This document shows positions 9,670 through 17,907 of a stretch of 64,000 nucleotides of DNA, in pieces. Position 1 is the first letter of the stretch. The number at the start of each line of letters is the position of its first letter. A program made the position numbers and the translations under genes. The notes under the pieces were generated by a model. That model ran no database searches. It was given only the letters and a program-made list of their open reading frames with translations, and was not told the DNA's origin. The stretch comes from Gammaproteobacteria bacterium (GTDB lineage Bacteria > Pseudomonadota > Gammaproteobacteria > SURF-13): contig JACPZD010000001.1 of assembly GCA_016195665.1 (NCBI GenBank), positions 124,001-188,000 on the forward strand. The letters run 5' to 3'.

Positions 9670-10575
9670 TCAGCTTCCCATCAATAGTTCCAGCAGCGCC
9701 TTCTGCGCGTGCAGGCGGTTTTCCGCCTCATCCCACACCACACTCTGCGGGCCGTCTATGACTTCGGCGCTCACCTCTTCGCCGCGATGTGCAGGCAGGC
9801 AGTGCATGAACAGTGCGTCCGGTCTGGCGAGCGCCATGAGCTTGGAGTTCACCTGATAATCCGCAAAATCGCGGGCGCGTGTATCCTGCTCCTGTTCCTG
9901 GCCCATGCTCGCCCAGACATCGGTGACGACCAGGTCGGCGTCTTTCACGGCCTCACGCGGATCGCGGACCAGTTTGGCGTTCTTCGCGCCTGCCTTGAGC
10001 AGGGCACGGGCCGGATCGTAGCCCGGCGGTGAGGCGATGCGCAGGTTAAACTCAAACAGCCGCGCCGCCTCGATATAGGAGTGACACATATTGTTGCCGT
10101 CACCCACCCAGGCCACGGTCTTGCCCTTGATGTCGCCGCGCTGCTCGACGTAAGTCTGAATGTCGGCGAGCAACTGACAGGGATGGTAGGTATCGGTGAG
10201 TGCATTGATGACCGGCACCTGCGAGTGCGCCGCGAAGCGCTCCAGCTTTTCGTGGGCGAAGGTGCGCACTACGATGGCGTCCACCATCCGCGACAGTACG
10301 CGCGCGGTATCCTCCACCGGCTCGCCGCGTCCGAGCTGGGTATCCTGCGGTGACAAAAAGATCGCGCCGCCGCCAAACTGGATCATGCCGCTCTCGAAAG
10401 ACACCCGGGTGCGCGTCGAGGATTTCTCGAAGATCAGCGCCAGCACTTTATTTTTCAACGGTTCGTAACGCTCGCCGGCGCGCAGCATGTTCTTGAGCTC
10501 TATCGCGCGCCGAATCAATGTATGCAGTTCGGCGGCGGTGAGGTCCGCCAGGGTCAAAAAGTGACGCACGGCCAT
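9670..10575 (-). CDS. argF: Ornithine carbamoyltransferase
   Basis: 301 residues, usual length. It transfers the carbamoyl group from carbamoyl phosphate to ornithine to give citrulline in arginine synthesis (cytosol). The carbamoyl phosphate loop [10 protein letters not shown] (about 51–60), the HPCQ motif and the ornithine-site motif [10 protein letters not shown] are all intact. It lies 13 bases downstream of argD on the same strand, so the two are very probably cotranscribed. Confidence 0.97.
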   Translation of the reverse strand: MAVRHFLTLADLTAAELHTLIRRAIELKNMLRAGERYEPLKNKVLALIFEKSSTRTRVSFESGMIQFGGGAIFLSPQDTQLGRGEPVEDTARVLSRMVDAIVVRTFAHEKLERFAAHSQVPVINALTDTYHPCQLLADIQTYVEQRGDIKGKTVAWVGDGNNMCHSYIEAARLFEFNLRIASPPGYDPARALLKAGAKNAKLVRDPREAVKDADLVVTDVWASMGQEQEQDTRARDFADYQVNSKLMALARPDALFMHCLPAHRGEEVSAEVIDGPQSVVWDEAENRLHAQKALLELLMGS

Positions 10576-10588
10576 AGGTCAGACGACG

Positions 10589-11767
10589 CTAGGCGGCTTT
10601 GGCAAAGGCGTGTATCAATGTACTCACACCCTCGATGATCTGGTCGGCCTCACCGTCAGTGAGGATAAGCGGCGGCAACAGCCGCACCACTCTCTCGGCG
10701 GTGACGTTGATGAGCAGACCCTGTGAAAGCGCCTGGCCGACCAGCTCGGCGCAGGGACGATACAATTCGATACCGATCATCAGGCCCTTGCCGCGGATGG
10801 CCCGTACCTGCTGATGACCGGCCAGTGCGCGCGCAAAGCCGTTGAGCATGTGCTCGCCCAAGACAGCGGCGCGCTCCGCGAGATGCCCCTGCTCCAAGCA
10901 GTGAATCACGGCTAGCGCCGCACTGCACGCCAGGGGATTTCCGCCAAAGGTGGTCGCATGACTGCCGGGCTTAAAGGTCTGCGCGGCCTCGCCTAGCGCA
11001 AGGCAGGCGCCGATCGGTACGCCGTTGCCGAGTCCCTTGGCCAGCGTCATGACATCGGGTTTTATATCGCTGTGCTGGAAGGCGAACCACTTGCCGGTGC
11101 GGCACATGCCGGTTTGAATCTCGTCAAGCATCATGAGCCAACCGTATTCATCGCACAAGGCGCGCACGCCGCTGAGATAATGTTCATCGGGGACGTTGAC
11201 GCCGCCCTCGCCCTGTATGGGCTCAATCAGCACCGCGACGATGTTGTGATTGTTTCTGGCGACGGTACGCAGCGCATCGAGATCGTTAAAGGCGACCCGC
11301 ACAAAGCCTTGCACCAGCGGCTCGAAGCCGGCCTGGATGCGGCGGTTGCCGGTGGCGGTGAGGGTGGCCAGGGTGCGGCCATGGAAGCTGTCCTCCGCAA
11401 CCACGATGGTAGGCAACTGGATGCCTTTTTGATGGCCGTAGAGGCGCGCGAGTTTGATGGCGGCCTCGTTGGCCTCCGCGCCGGAGTTGCAGAAAAACAC
11501 CTTATCCATACCGGACAGGCGGATCAGTTCGGCCGCCAATTCTTCTTGTCTCGCAACGCCGTAGTGATTAGAGGTGTGCACCAGGCGTCCGGCCTGTGTA
11601 CAAATCGCCTCGGTCACCGCCGGATGGGCATGACCTAAACCGCACACCGCCACCCCGCTGAGGGCATCGAGATATTTACGGCCGTGGTTGTCCCACAACC
11701 AGGCGCCGGCGCCGTGATCGAAGGTGACCGGCAGCCGGTTATAGGTGGACATTAATGAATCCGTCAT
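10589..11767 (-). CDS. argD: Acetylornithine aminotransferase
   Basis: About 392 residues from the ATG at 11767 (MTDSLMSTYNRLP); an in-frame start at 11788 would add seven residues outside the family consensus. It is a PLP-dependent class III aminotransferase converting N-acetylglutamate semialdehyde to N-acetylornithine, and often also serving lysine synthesis. The PLP lysine is in MTLAKGLGNGVPIGA; the NSGAEANE and DEIQTGMCRTG motifs are present. It is first gene of an argD–argF pair. A minus-strand hairpin with a T-run lies just upstream and probably ends the preceding transcript. Confidence 0.96.
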   Translation of the reverse strand: MTDSLMSTYNRLPVTFDHGAGAWLWDNHGRKYLDALSGVAVCGLGHAHPAVTEAICTQAGRLVHTSNHYGVARQEELAAELIRLSGMDKVFFCNSGAEANEAAIKLARLYGHQKGIQLPTIVVAEDSFHGRTLATLTATGNRRIQAGFEPLVQGFVRVAFNDLDALRTVARNNHNIVAVLIEPIQGEGGVNVPDEHYLSGVRALCDEYGWLMMLDEIQTGMCRTGKWFAFQHSDIKPDVMTLAKGLGNGVPIGACLALGEAAQTFKPGSHATTFGGNPLACSAALAVIHCLEQGHLAERAAVLGEHMLNGFARALAGHQQVRAIRGKGLMIGIELYRPCAELVGQALSQGLLINVTAERVVRLLPPLILTDGEADQIIEGVSTLIHAFAKAA

Positions 11768-11780
11768 GTTCCAGAATCCC

Positions 11781-11814
11781 AAAAACAAAAAGGCAGCCCC
11801 ATGACAGGGCCGCC
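11781..11814 (-). terminator. Rho-independent terminator after the PuuD-like gene
   Basis: On the minus strand the stem GGCGGCCC / GGGGCTGCC is followed by TTTTTGTTTTT. It sits downstream of the PuuD-like gene and upstream of argD, so it separates the two transcripts; a role in argD leader attenuation is possible but not supported by more than position. Confidence 0.75.
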
Positions 11815-11880
11815 AGTTGTAAAATGCGATTTTAACCTAAAAACGCCTAACGGCAAATGTAAGCGGTGTGTAGTACGACA

Positions 11881-12378
11881 TCAGGTAAACAGTGTCACGC
11901 CGTGGCCCGAGGCGCCCATAAAGAACAGCATGGGGATAGAAAGCGCGGTGTTGGTGCGTGAAGCAAGAAAGGCCGCGCGGCGCGCCTTGGCCTTCTCGGC
12001 GTCCGTAGCGGGTTTGAGCCCCAACACCTTTTTCTGGTTCGGCCAAATTATTCCCCATACATTCAACAGCATAATCGTGCCCAGCCAGGCGCCTAAGCCG
12101 ATGATGGCATCGTTGCCCTGAAGCGTGAAGGCAGGCACAAAGCGTGGCCCTAACAACGCAGCGCCCGCGAGCCAGGTGACGAGCGCCGACCAGCGGAACC
12201 AGAGCAGTGCACGCGGCAGCACATATTTGGTAATGCCCGCACCTCCCGGCCCGCCTTGATCGGCAGCGGCCGCCGCCATCGCAGGTGCTTGCACAAAGTT
12301 AAAGTAATATAGCAGGCCGATCCAGACGATGCCTGCGAGAAAATGGACCCAGCGTTCGAGTAGCGGTAACCATTCCAT
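11881..12378 (-). CDS. PuuD-like (urate hydroxylase-type) membrane protein without cytochrome domain
   Basis: About 165 residues with four predicted membrane helices (LERWVHFLAGIVWIGLLYYFNFV is the first). It resembles the membrane domain of PuuD-type urate hydroxylases but is less than half their length and lacks the C-terminal cytochrome c domain, so urate oxidation should not be assumed. The conserved histidine in WVHFLAGI and WGIIWPNQKKVLG are visible. AGAGGA sits seven bases before ATG 12378 and directly against ATG 12384, so 12378 is preferred. A 30-codon membrane peptide gene lies 39 bases upstream on the same strand. Confidence 0.75.
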   Translation of the reverse strand: MEWLPLLERWVHFLAGIVWIGLLYYFNFVQAPAMAAAAADQGGPGGAGITKYVLPRALLWFRWSALVTWLAGAALLGPRFVPAFTLQGNDAIIGLGAWLGTIMLLNVWGIIWPNQKKVLGLKPATDAEKAKARRAAFLASRTNTALSIPMLFFMGASGHGVTLFT

Positions 12379-12417
12379 AATCATTCCTCTGTGTAATGTA
12401 GAAGCTCAGTAAACGGT

Positions 12418-12510
12418 TTATACAATCGCGTTGGCGATCAACGCCAATACAATCGTCAATACCAGCCCTGATATAATGGTTCCTAGAATAGAGTCGAGCG
12501 GATTCTTCAT
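12418..12510 (-). CDS. 30-residue single-helix membrane peptide
   Basis: A 31-codon frame encodes MKNPLDSI followed by one hydrophobic helix (GTIISGLVLTIVLALIANAI) and a stop. A strong ribosome binding site (GGAGG, ten bases before ATG) supports translation. It is on the same strand as the PuuD-like membrane protein and close upstream, so it may be a small subunit or stabiliser of that protein. No known family recognised. Confidence 0.6.
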   Translation of the reverse strand: MKNPLDSILGTIISGLVLTIVLALIANAIV

Positions 12511-12540
12511 CGTTTTTTATCCTCCGTGGTTGGGATAAGG

Positions 12541-12555
12541 CTAGGGAATCTCTGA
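12541..12555. repeat. Solo end of the TAGGGAATCTCTGA element family
   Basis: CTAGGGAATCTCTGA matches the terminal repeat seen at both ends of the elements at 54665–54787 and elsewhere. No second end or core is present here, so this is a remnant or a chance match of about 14 bases. Confidence 0.4.
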
Positions 12556-12636
12556 TTGAGCCGGAGATCTCATAAGATAGCCGCTTAAAGAGTAAAGCAG
12601 CCCGCCTGACAATGCAACAGACAAAGTCCCCAAAAC

Positions 12637-14412
12637 ATGTGCGGAATTAGCGGCGAACTGAGATTTGACGGCCTGGCGCCGGATAGGCGCGCGGTGGAAC
12701 GCATGACCGCGGCGCTTGCCCGGCGCGGTCCGGACGACAGCGGCTATTATCAAGACGGCCCGCTTGCCTTCGGCCATCGCAGGCTCGCGATCATTGATTT
12801 ATCGCAACGCTCGCACCAGCCGATGGGGGATAACGAACTGGGCCTCAACATCGTCTTCAACGGCACTATTTACAATTACAAACTGCTGCGCGCCGAATTA
12901 CAAACCCATGGCTTCCAATTCCTTTCCGACGGCGACACCGAGGTAATACTCAAGGCCTACGCCGCGTGGGGCGAACGCTGCGTAGAACGCCTGCATGGCA
13001 TGTTCGCCTTCGCCATCTGGGACGGCGGCAAGCAAACACTCTTTCTGGCGCGCGACCGCCTGGGCATCAAACCGCTGTATTACACACACAGCCAAAATTA
13101 TTTGCGTTTCGCCTCCACCACCCAGGCCCTGCTCGACGCGGGCGAAGTGGATATGCGCCTAGACCCCATTGCGCTCCATCATCAACTCACGCTGCATGCC
13201 GTAGTGCCCGCGCCGCGCACGATATTGCAAGGCATACGCAAGCTCGCACCCGCCACGACCATGACCGTGGATACGCAAGCCCGCATCACCACACGCCCGT
13301 ATTGGCGGCTCGACGCGCAGCGTCCGCCACAGCCGAAATCCGAACAAGAGTGGATCGAAGCCATCCATCAAAAACTGCGTGAGGCGGTGGAAAAACGCCG
13401 CGTGATTGCCGACGTGCCGGTCGGCGTGTTGCTCTCCGGCGGGCTCGATTCCAGCTTGATCGTGGCGCTGCTCGCCGAGGCCGGGCAAAAAAATCTGCTT
13501 ACATTTTCTATCGGCTTTGAAGATGTGGGCGCAGAAAAGGGCAGCGAGTTTGAGTTTTCGGATCAGGTCGCAGAGCGGTACGCGACACAGCACCATCGTT
13601 TTTTAATCCCCAACCGCGAAGTGCTTGCACGCCTGCCGGAGTGCGTGCGCAACATGTCCGAGCCCATGGTGGGGCAAGACGCGGTGGCGTTTTATCTGCT
13701 GGCCGAGCGCGTGGCGAAGGAAGTGAAGGTGGTGCAGAGCGGACAAGGCGCGGATGAAGTATTCGGCGGCTATTTCTGGTATCCGCTTATGGAGGCGGAG
13801 CGCGGCAGCGATCTGGAACGTTTTCGCAAACATTACTTTGACCGCACACACCAGGAATTTTTAGAAACTGTTGCGCCTGATTATCACGGCGCGGATCACA
13901 GCGCGCGGCTGGTCGAACAACTGCTTGCCGAGCCCGGAGCGGATACGTTTATGGATCGCGTGCTACGCATGGATGTCGCCACGCTGATCGTGGACGATCC
14001 GGTCAAGCGCGTGGACAACATGACCATGGCTTGGGGGCTGGAGGCGCGAGTGCCGTTTCTCGATCACGAATTGGTTGAACTCGCCGCCGGCATGCCGCCG
14101 GAATTAAAACTCAAGAGCGGCGGCAAACACCCGTTGAAGGTGATCGCACGCGGCCTGCTGCCGGACGCCGTGATTGACCGCCCCAAGGGCTATTTCCCCA
14201 TGCCTGCTCTCAAATACGTGCGTGGGGAATTTCTAAATTTCATGCGCGAGGTGTTGCATTCGGAGGCCTGCCGCCAGCGCGGCCTGTTTCAACGCCCCTA
14301 TGTGGAAAAACTGCTCGCCGCGCCCGAGCAACACATGACGCCGCTCAACGGCAGCAAGCTGTGGCAACTGGCGCTGCTGGAATATTGGCTGCAAGTGAAT
14401 GTAGACGGTTGA
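12637..14412 (+). CDS. Glutamine amidotransferase, asparagine synthase family (N-acetylglutaminylglutamine amide type)
   Basis: 591 residues. An N-terminal Ntn glutaminase domain starts with the nucleophile Cys2 (MCGISGELRFDG) and contains RRGPDDSG and the HRRLAIIDLS block. A C-terminal ATP-pyrophosphatase domain contains the SGGLDSS loop at about 268. Sequence details such as LHAVVPAPRTIL resemble the enzymes that amidate N-acetylglutaminylglutamine to the osmoprotectant NAGGN more than housekeeping AsnB, but the usual ngg acetyltransferase partner is not adjacent. Plain asparagine synthesis therefore remains possible. Both active sites look intact. Confidence 0.85.
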   Translation: MCGISGELRFDGLAPDRRAVERMTAALARRGPDDSGYYQDGPLAFGHRRLAIIDLSQRSHQPMGDNELGLNIVFNGTIYNYKLLRAELQTHGFQFLSDGDTEVILKAYAAWGERCVERLHGMFAFAIWDGGKQTLFLARDRLGIKPLYYTHSQNYLRFASTTQALLDAGEVDMRLDPIALHHQLTLHAVVPAPRTILQGIRKLAPATTMTVDTQARITTRPYWRLDAQRPPQPKSEQEWIEAIHQKLREAVEKRRVIADVPVGVLLSGGLDSSLIVALLAEAGQKNLLTFSIGFEDVGAEKGSEFEFSDQVAERYATQHHRFLIPNREVLARLPECVRNMSEPMVGQDAVAFYLLAERVAKEVKVVQSGQGADEVFGGYFWYPLMEAERGSDLERFRKHYFDRTHQEFLETVAPDYHGADHSARLVEQLLAEPGADTFMDRVLRMDVATLIVDDPVKRVDNMTMAWGLEARVPFLDHELVELAAGMPPELKLKSGGKHPLKVIARGLLPDAVIDRPKGYFPMPALKYVRGEFLNFMREVLHSEACRQRGLFQRPYVEKLLAAPEQHMTPLNGSKLWQLALLEYWLQVNVDG

Positions 14413-14445
14413 TCGTCCAGGTCCCAGCAGCCCCCTCGATGCAGT

Positions 14446-14784
14446 TTGTCACCGCAACAAAAACCTTGTAAGGTGTGCGCCACCATGCACGCGCGACTAT
14501 TCGGCAACTGTACCTGTCACGGCAGACTGCTGAGCCTGCTGCTGGCCTTTGCGCTGGTGTTCGCCGCGCTGCATGTCAGCCAGCACGACCTGGTAGAGGG
14601 CGGCGGCCCTGCCGGACACAGCGAATGCCAGCTCAGTCATGTGCCGGGCGCGCTGTGGTGCGCGCCCGCCCCGCCCGCTCTGCTGCTTATTCTGGTCTTT
14701 GTTTTAGCCTTAAACGCCGCTTCACTCTACAGTCAAACCTCCTTGCGCCTGCGGCCTATCCGCGGCCCTCCCTTACCCTCCTGA
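14446..14784 (+). CDS. Small Cys/His-containing membrane protein, unknown function
   Basis: 112 residues. A cysteine-rich start (CKVCATMHARLFGNCTCH), a hydrophobic helix (LLSLLLAFALVFAALHV), a periplasmic-type stretch with HSECQLSH and a second helix near residue 85. Small proteins of this build often sit at the head of metal-regulated outer-membrane or efflux operons; here the next gene is the wreck of such an outer-membrane protein. No family name can be given. The start is uncertain because no clear ribosome site is visible. Confidence 0.5.
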   Translation: MSPQQKPCKVCATMHARLFGNCTCHGRLLSLLLAFALVFAALHVSQHDLVEGGGPAGHSECQLSHVPGALWCAPAPPALLLILVFVLALNAASLYSQTSLRLRPIRGPPLPS

Positions 14785-14883
14785 TCTGTTTCAGTTTTCT
14801 TCTACGGCTCGCCAAGGCATGGCGCGTCGTGGGCCTGGTTTTTTTGACCGGATAGACCGGATAGATATTATTGGGAGTCGTGT

Positions 14884-15240
14884 ATGTTGAATATATTCAC
14901 CCGCTACTCGCGGGCGGCGGCGGCCGCCTGCATGTTTGCCTATTCAGGCGCTCCGTTGGCCGATGATGCCGAAGCAGTGCAGCAACGCCTGCGGCAACTC
15001 GAGCAATAGATGCTGAACACGCAACAGGCCTACGAGCAGGAAATAAAATCTTTGAAGGCGCGCATCAGTGCCATGGAGGGCGCGGCTCAACAGGCCCAGT
15101 CGGCGCCCGCCCCCATCCATACTGCCGCGGCGCCCGGCCATATTCCCGTCCAGGTAGGGCTGAGCGGCCTGTTCACCGCCGGCGGATCGAGCGTGGACAA
15201 CGCGGCCCTGGAGGGGCTGCAGGCCGGCGCGCACGATCCC
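14884..15240 (+). pseudogene. 5' remnant of an outer-membrane (porin/TonB-linked) protein gene
   Basis: The frame starts MLNIFTRYSRAAAAAC with a signal peptide (cleavage after APLADD or nearby) and a coiled-coil of the type common at the start of trimeric porin-like proteins. It is stopped by an in-frame TAG at 15007–15009. The same frame continues with LNTQQAYEQEIKSLKARIS, IPVQVGLSGLFTAGGSS and LEGLQAGAHDPSR, a block reminiscent of zinc-regulated outer-membrane proteins. The reading then breaks off at about 15240, where the sequence becomes the end of a different gene. It is dead twice over: a nonsense codon and loss of the beta-barrel. Confidence 0.7.
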
Positions 15241-15403
15241 AGTCGGCTTCTCCCCGCTGCTGCTGTCGTCACTGACCCCCTATGTCACGGTGGGGACGTT
15301 CTTTGCGACGCTGATGATCGTCGTCGCGGCGGTGACCTTGATCCTGTTGCCCGCCGCAACGCGGCTGCTCGGGCATCGCTATTTGAAGCTCGCTAAAATG
15401 TAG
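15241..15403 (+). pseudogene. 3' remnant of an MMPL/RND-family exporter gene
   Basis: In the frame different from the porin remnant the DNA reads GFSPLLLSSLTPYVTVGT, then a hydrophobic helix (MIVVAAVTLILLPAATRLL), and ends RYLKLAKM-stop at 15401–15403. This is the typical last membrane helix of an MMPL-type RND exporter. Only this 3' end remains; it is joined directly to the porin remnant, which points to a deletion that removed the end of one gene and most of the next. Confidence 0.7.
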
Positions 15404-15440
15404 GGTGGGTTAGGCGCGTTTTTTTGCGCCATAACCCACC
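15404..15440. repeat. Intergenic hairpin, GGTGGGTTAGGCGC type
   Basis: GGTGGGTTAGGCGC at 15404–15417 pairs with GCGCCATAACCCACC at 15426–15440, separated by a T-run. Similar GGTGGGTT...AACCCACC hairpins are common dispersed repeats in proteobacteria. It stands exactly between two truncated genes and could have served as the recombination point. It could also stop transcription. Confidence 0.65.
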
Positions 15441-15483
15441 AATTCGTCGCGAAGCGACTCGTTGCAACACACAAGGTGCGCCT

Positions 15484-16554
15484 AACGGCGCGGCTGTCGA
15501 TCTTTCCAAGTTGCCGATTCAAACCTGTTGGCCGGGCGATGCCGGGCCGTTGATTACCTGGGCATCGGTGATTACCAAAGGGCCGCACAAGGAACGGCAA
15601 AATCTCGGGATTTATCGCCAGCAAGTGATCGGTCGCAATAAAGTGATCATGCGTTGGCTGGCGCATCGCGGCGGCGCATTGGATTTTCGGGATTGGCAAA
15701 AAGCGCATCCGGGCAAGCCATTTCCAGTGGCGGTGGCGCTGGGCGCTGATCCAGCGACGATCCTCGGTGCAGTGACGCCGGTGCCGGATACGTTGTCGGA
15801 ATATGCATTTGCCAGTTTGCTGCGCGGTGGTAAAACCGAAGTGGTGAAGGCGCTGGGCAGTGATTTGCAGGTGCCGGCGTCAGCGGAATTTGTGCTGGAA
15901 GGGCATATTCATCCGGGCGAGATGGCCGACGAAGGGCCGTTTGGCGATCACACCGGTTATTACAATGAAGTCGATAAATTTCCGGTGTTCACCATCGATC
16001 GCATCACCCATCGCGATAATCCGATTTATCACAGCACCTACACCGGCCGGCCGCCGGATGAACCGGCGGTGCTCGGTGTGGCGCTTAACGAAGTGTTCGT
16101 GCCGATTCTGCAAAAGCAGTTTCCGGAGATCGTCGATTTTTATTTGCCGCCGGAAGGGTGTTCCTATCGTGTTGCCTGCGTCAGTATTAAGAAACAATAC
16201 GCCGGTCATGCCAAGCGGGCGATGCTCGGCGTCTGGAGTTTTCTGCGTCAGTTCATGTACACCAAGTTTGTGATTGTCACCGATGACGATGTGAATGTGC
16301 GCGACTGGAAGGATGTGATCTGGGCGATGACCACGCGCATGGACCCGCGCCGCGACATGGTGTTCATCGACAACACGCCGATCGATTATCTCGATTTCGC
16401 CTCGCCAGTTTCAGGCTTGGGTTCGAAGGTGGGGTTCGACGCGACCAACAAGTGGCCGGGGGAAACCACGCGCGAGTGGGGGCAGCCGATTGTGATGGAT
16501 GCGGCGGTGAAACAACGGGTGAACGAGATGTGGGCGGCGCTGGGGATTGATTAA
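15484..16554 (+). pseudogene. ubiD: UbiD decarboxylase lacking its N-terminal third
   Basis: From about 15490 the frame matches UbiD (3-octaprenyl-4-hydroxybenzoate carboxy-lyase, ubiquinone synthesis) closely: [50 protein letters not shown] and [13 protein letters not shown]. The normal protein is about 490 residues; here roughly the first 130 are missing and the frame runs upstream into unrelated repeat DNA. The prenyl-FMN site is largely retained but no proper start or ribosome site is present. Most likely a truncated duplicate, with the working ubiD elsewhere; use from an alternative start cannot be excluded. Confidence 0.8.
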
Positions 16555-16578
16555 CAATCCGCTGGCGCCTGGTTCATG

Positions 16579-16604
16579 TAGGGGCGATTCATGAATCGCC
16601 CCTA
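16579..16604. repeat. Perfect 26-bp palindrome
   Basis: TAGGGGCGATTCA followed by its exact complement, just after the ubiD remnant. It is one of the short dispersed palindromes common between proteobacterial genes; it may act as a terminator-like hairpin. Confidence 0.7.
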
Positions 16605-16772
16605 CCATACCCGTTTGCCAAGCAGGGTCATGACAGAGATGGCCGCTGCTTGTTGTCAGCGTTGGAAAGACGTACAATATTATCGCCTCTGCGCTGGCCC
16701 GGCGGGGATCATTCTGGCCGGTCAGTCTGTTCAACTCGATTCGATCATCGTACACATTGGAGAATAATAGTT

Positions 16773-17552
16773 ATGTTGAAACATCGTTTGATTGTGGCGG
16801 CGCTGGCCGTGGCGCTGGCACCGGCTGCTTACGCGGGCGCTGACAGCAAGGAGCAAGGCAAGGGACATGAAGTGCATTGGGGGTATCAAGGTCATGAAGG
16901 TCCTGAGCATTGGGGCGAGTTGAAGTCAGAGTTTGGCGCCTGCAAACTGGGTCAGACTCAGTCACCTATCGACATTGTCTCCGGCGAAGCCAAGAAGGGC
17001 GACCTGAAGCCCATCGAATTCCACTACGCCAAGATGAGCAACCCTGAAGTGCTCAACAACGGCCACACGATCCAGGTTAATTATGCTCCAGGCAGCTACG
17101 CGGTCATGAATGGCGTCAAGTACGACCTGTTGCAGTTCCACTTCCATGCGCCCAGCGAAGAGACCATCAATGGCAAGCATGGCGACCTGAACGTCCACCT
17201 GGTGCACAAGTCGGCCGAAGGCAAGCTGGCCGTTGTCGGTGTGCTGTTGAATAAGAGTGACAAGGGCAATGCCGTGCTGAACACGATCGCTGACGCCATG
17301 CCCAAGAAGGAAGGCAAGCAGGCGGCCAAGGGCGACATCAACGCCGCCGATCTGCTGCCAGCCGATCAGGCCTACTTCAACTTCCAGGGTTCTCTGACCA
17401 CCCCACCCTGCTCCGAAGGGGTGAACTGGCATGTGATGATGAGTCCGGTCTCCATCACCGAGGCGCAGCTGAAGGCCTACACCAATATCTATCCAAAGAC
17501 CAATCGTCCGATCCAGCCGAAGAACAACCGCCCCATCGCTGCTTCCAAGTAA
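16773..17552 (+). CDS. Periplasmic alpha-type carbonic anhydrase
   Basis: 259 residues. A signal peptide (MLKHRLIVAALAVALAPAAYA) directs export, so it interconverts CO2 and bicarbonate in the periplasm. The zinc histidines are in FHFHAPSEE (two) and LNVHLVH (one). The conserved HWGELKSEF–CKLGQTQSPIDI start, the GSLTTPPCSEGVNW segment and its partner cysteine (CKLG), which forms a disulphide in this family, are all present. The ATG at 16773 follows GGAG at suitable distance; the frame is open further upstream but that part is not family-like. A strong terminator follows, so it is likely a single-gene transcript. Confidence 0.95.
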   Translation: MLKHRLIVAALAVALAPAAYAGADSKEQGKGHEVHWGYQGHEGPEHWGELKSEFGACKLGQTQSPIDIVSGEAKKGDLKPIEFHYAKMSNPEVLNNGHTIQVNYAPGSYAVMNGVKYDLLQFHFHAPSEETINGKHGDLNVHLVHKSAEGKLAVVGVLLNKSDKGNAVLNTIADAMPKKEGKQAAKGDINAADLLPADQAYFNFQGSLTTPPCSEGVNWHVMMSPVSITEAQLKAYTNIYPKTNRPIQPKNNRPIAASK

Positions 17553-17588
17553 GCATCCTGGTCAGCGGGCTGGAGTAGACGCCTGAAC

Positions 17589-17616
17589 AAAAAGGGCCGC
17601 GAATGCGGCCCTTTTT
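17589..17616 (+). terminator. Rho-independent terminator of the carbonic anhydrase gene
   Basis: AAAAAGGGCCGC and GCGGCCCTTTTT form a perfect 12-bp stem with a four-base GAAT loop and a T-run. Confidence 0.92.
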
Positions 17617-17639
17617 CATGTTGATCCAGCCTCTGTATC

Positions 17640-17830
17640 GCCGCTCTTCCACTCGTTGGTGGTGCTTCCGCTGGCGCTGGCCTTGCCGGATGCCTGGATT
17701 CTGGCATCTGCCGTCATCGTGGCCCAAACACTGGTGGAGCTGGCCGGCGAATTGTTTTACATACGCCTGGTGCCATCGGTTATTTTCCGGGACGCAGGCT
17801 GCGGTGGCCCCGCTTCGGCAGGCCCCTGAG
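17640..17830 (+). pseudogene. Possible remnant of a membrane protein gene
   Basis: One frame reads PLFHSLVVLPLALALPDAWI, then ILASAVIVAQTLVELAGELF and YIRLVPSVIFRD before a stop. It has no start, is hydrophobic and protein-like, and faintly resembles the last helices of DmsC-type anchor subunits. It fills most of the 355-base gap before the EamA gene. Identification is tentative. Confidence 0.3.
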
Positions 17831-17907
17831 CGACGCGCTCATCACAGCCGTGCGGAAACGGTGCTTTGCTCCCGCTTGGCAGACGAAAGAAACCGAGGGG
17901 ATTTTCG

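Noticed and set aside
15007-15009. In-frame TAG in the porin remnant as a recoded codon
   Set aside because: The gene is truncated downstream and fused to another gene; suppression would not give a working protein.
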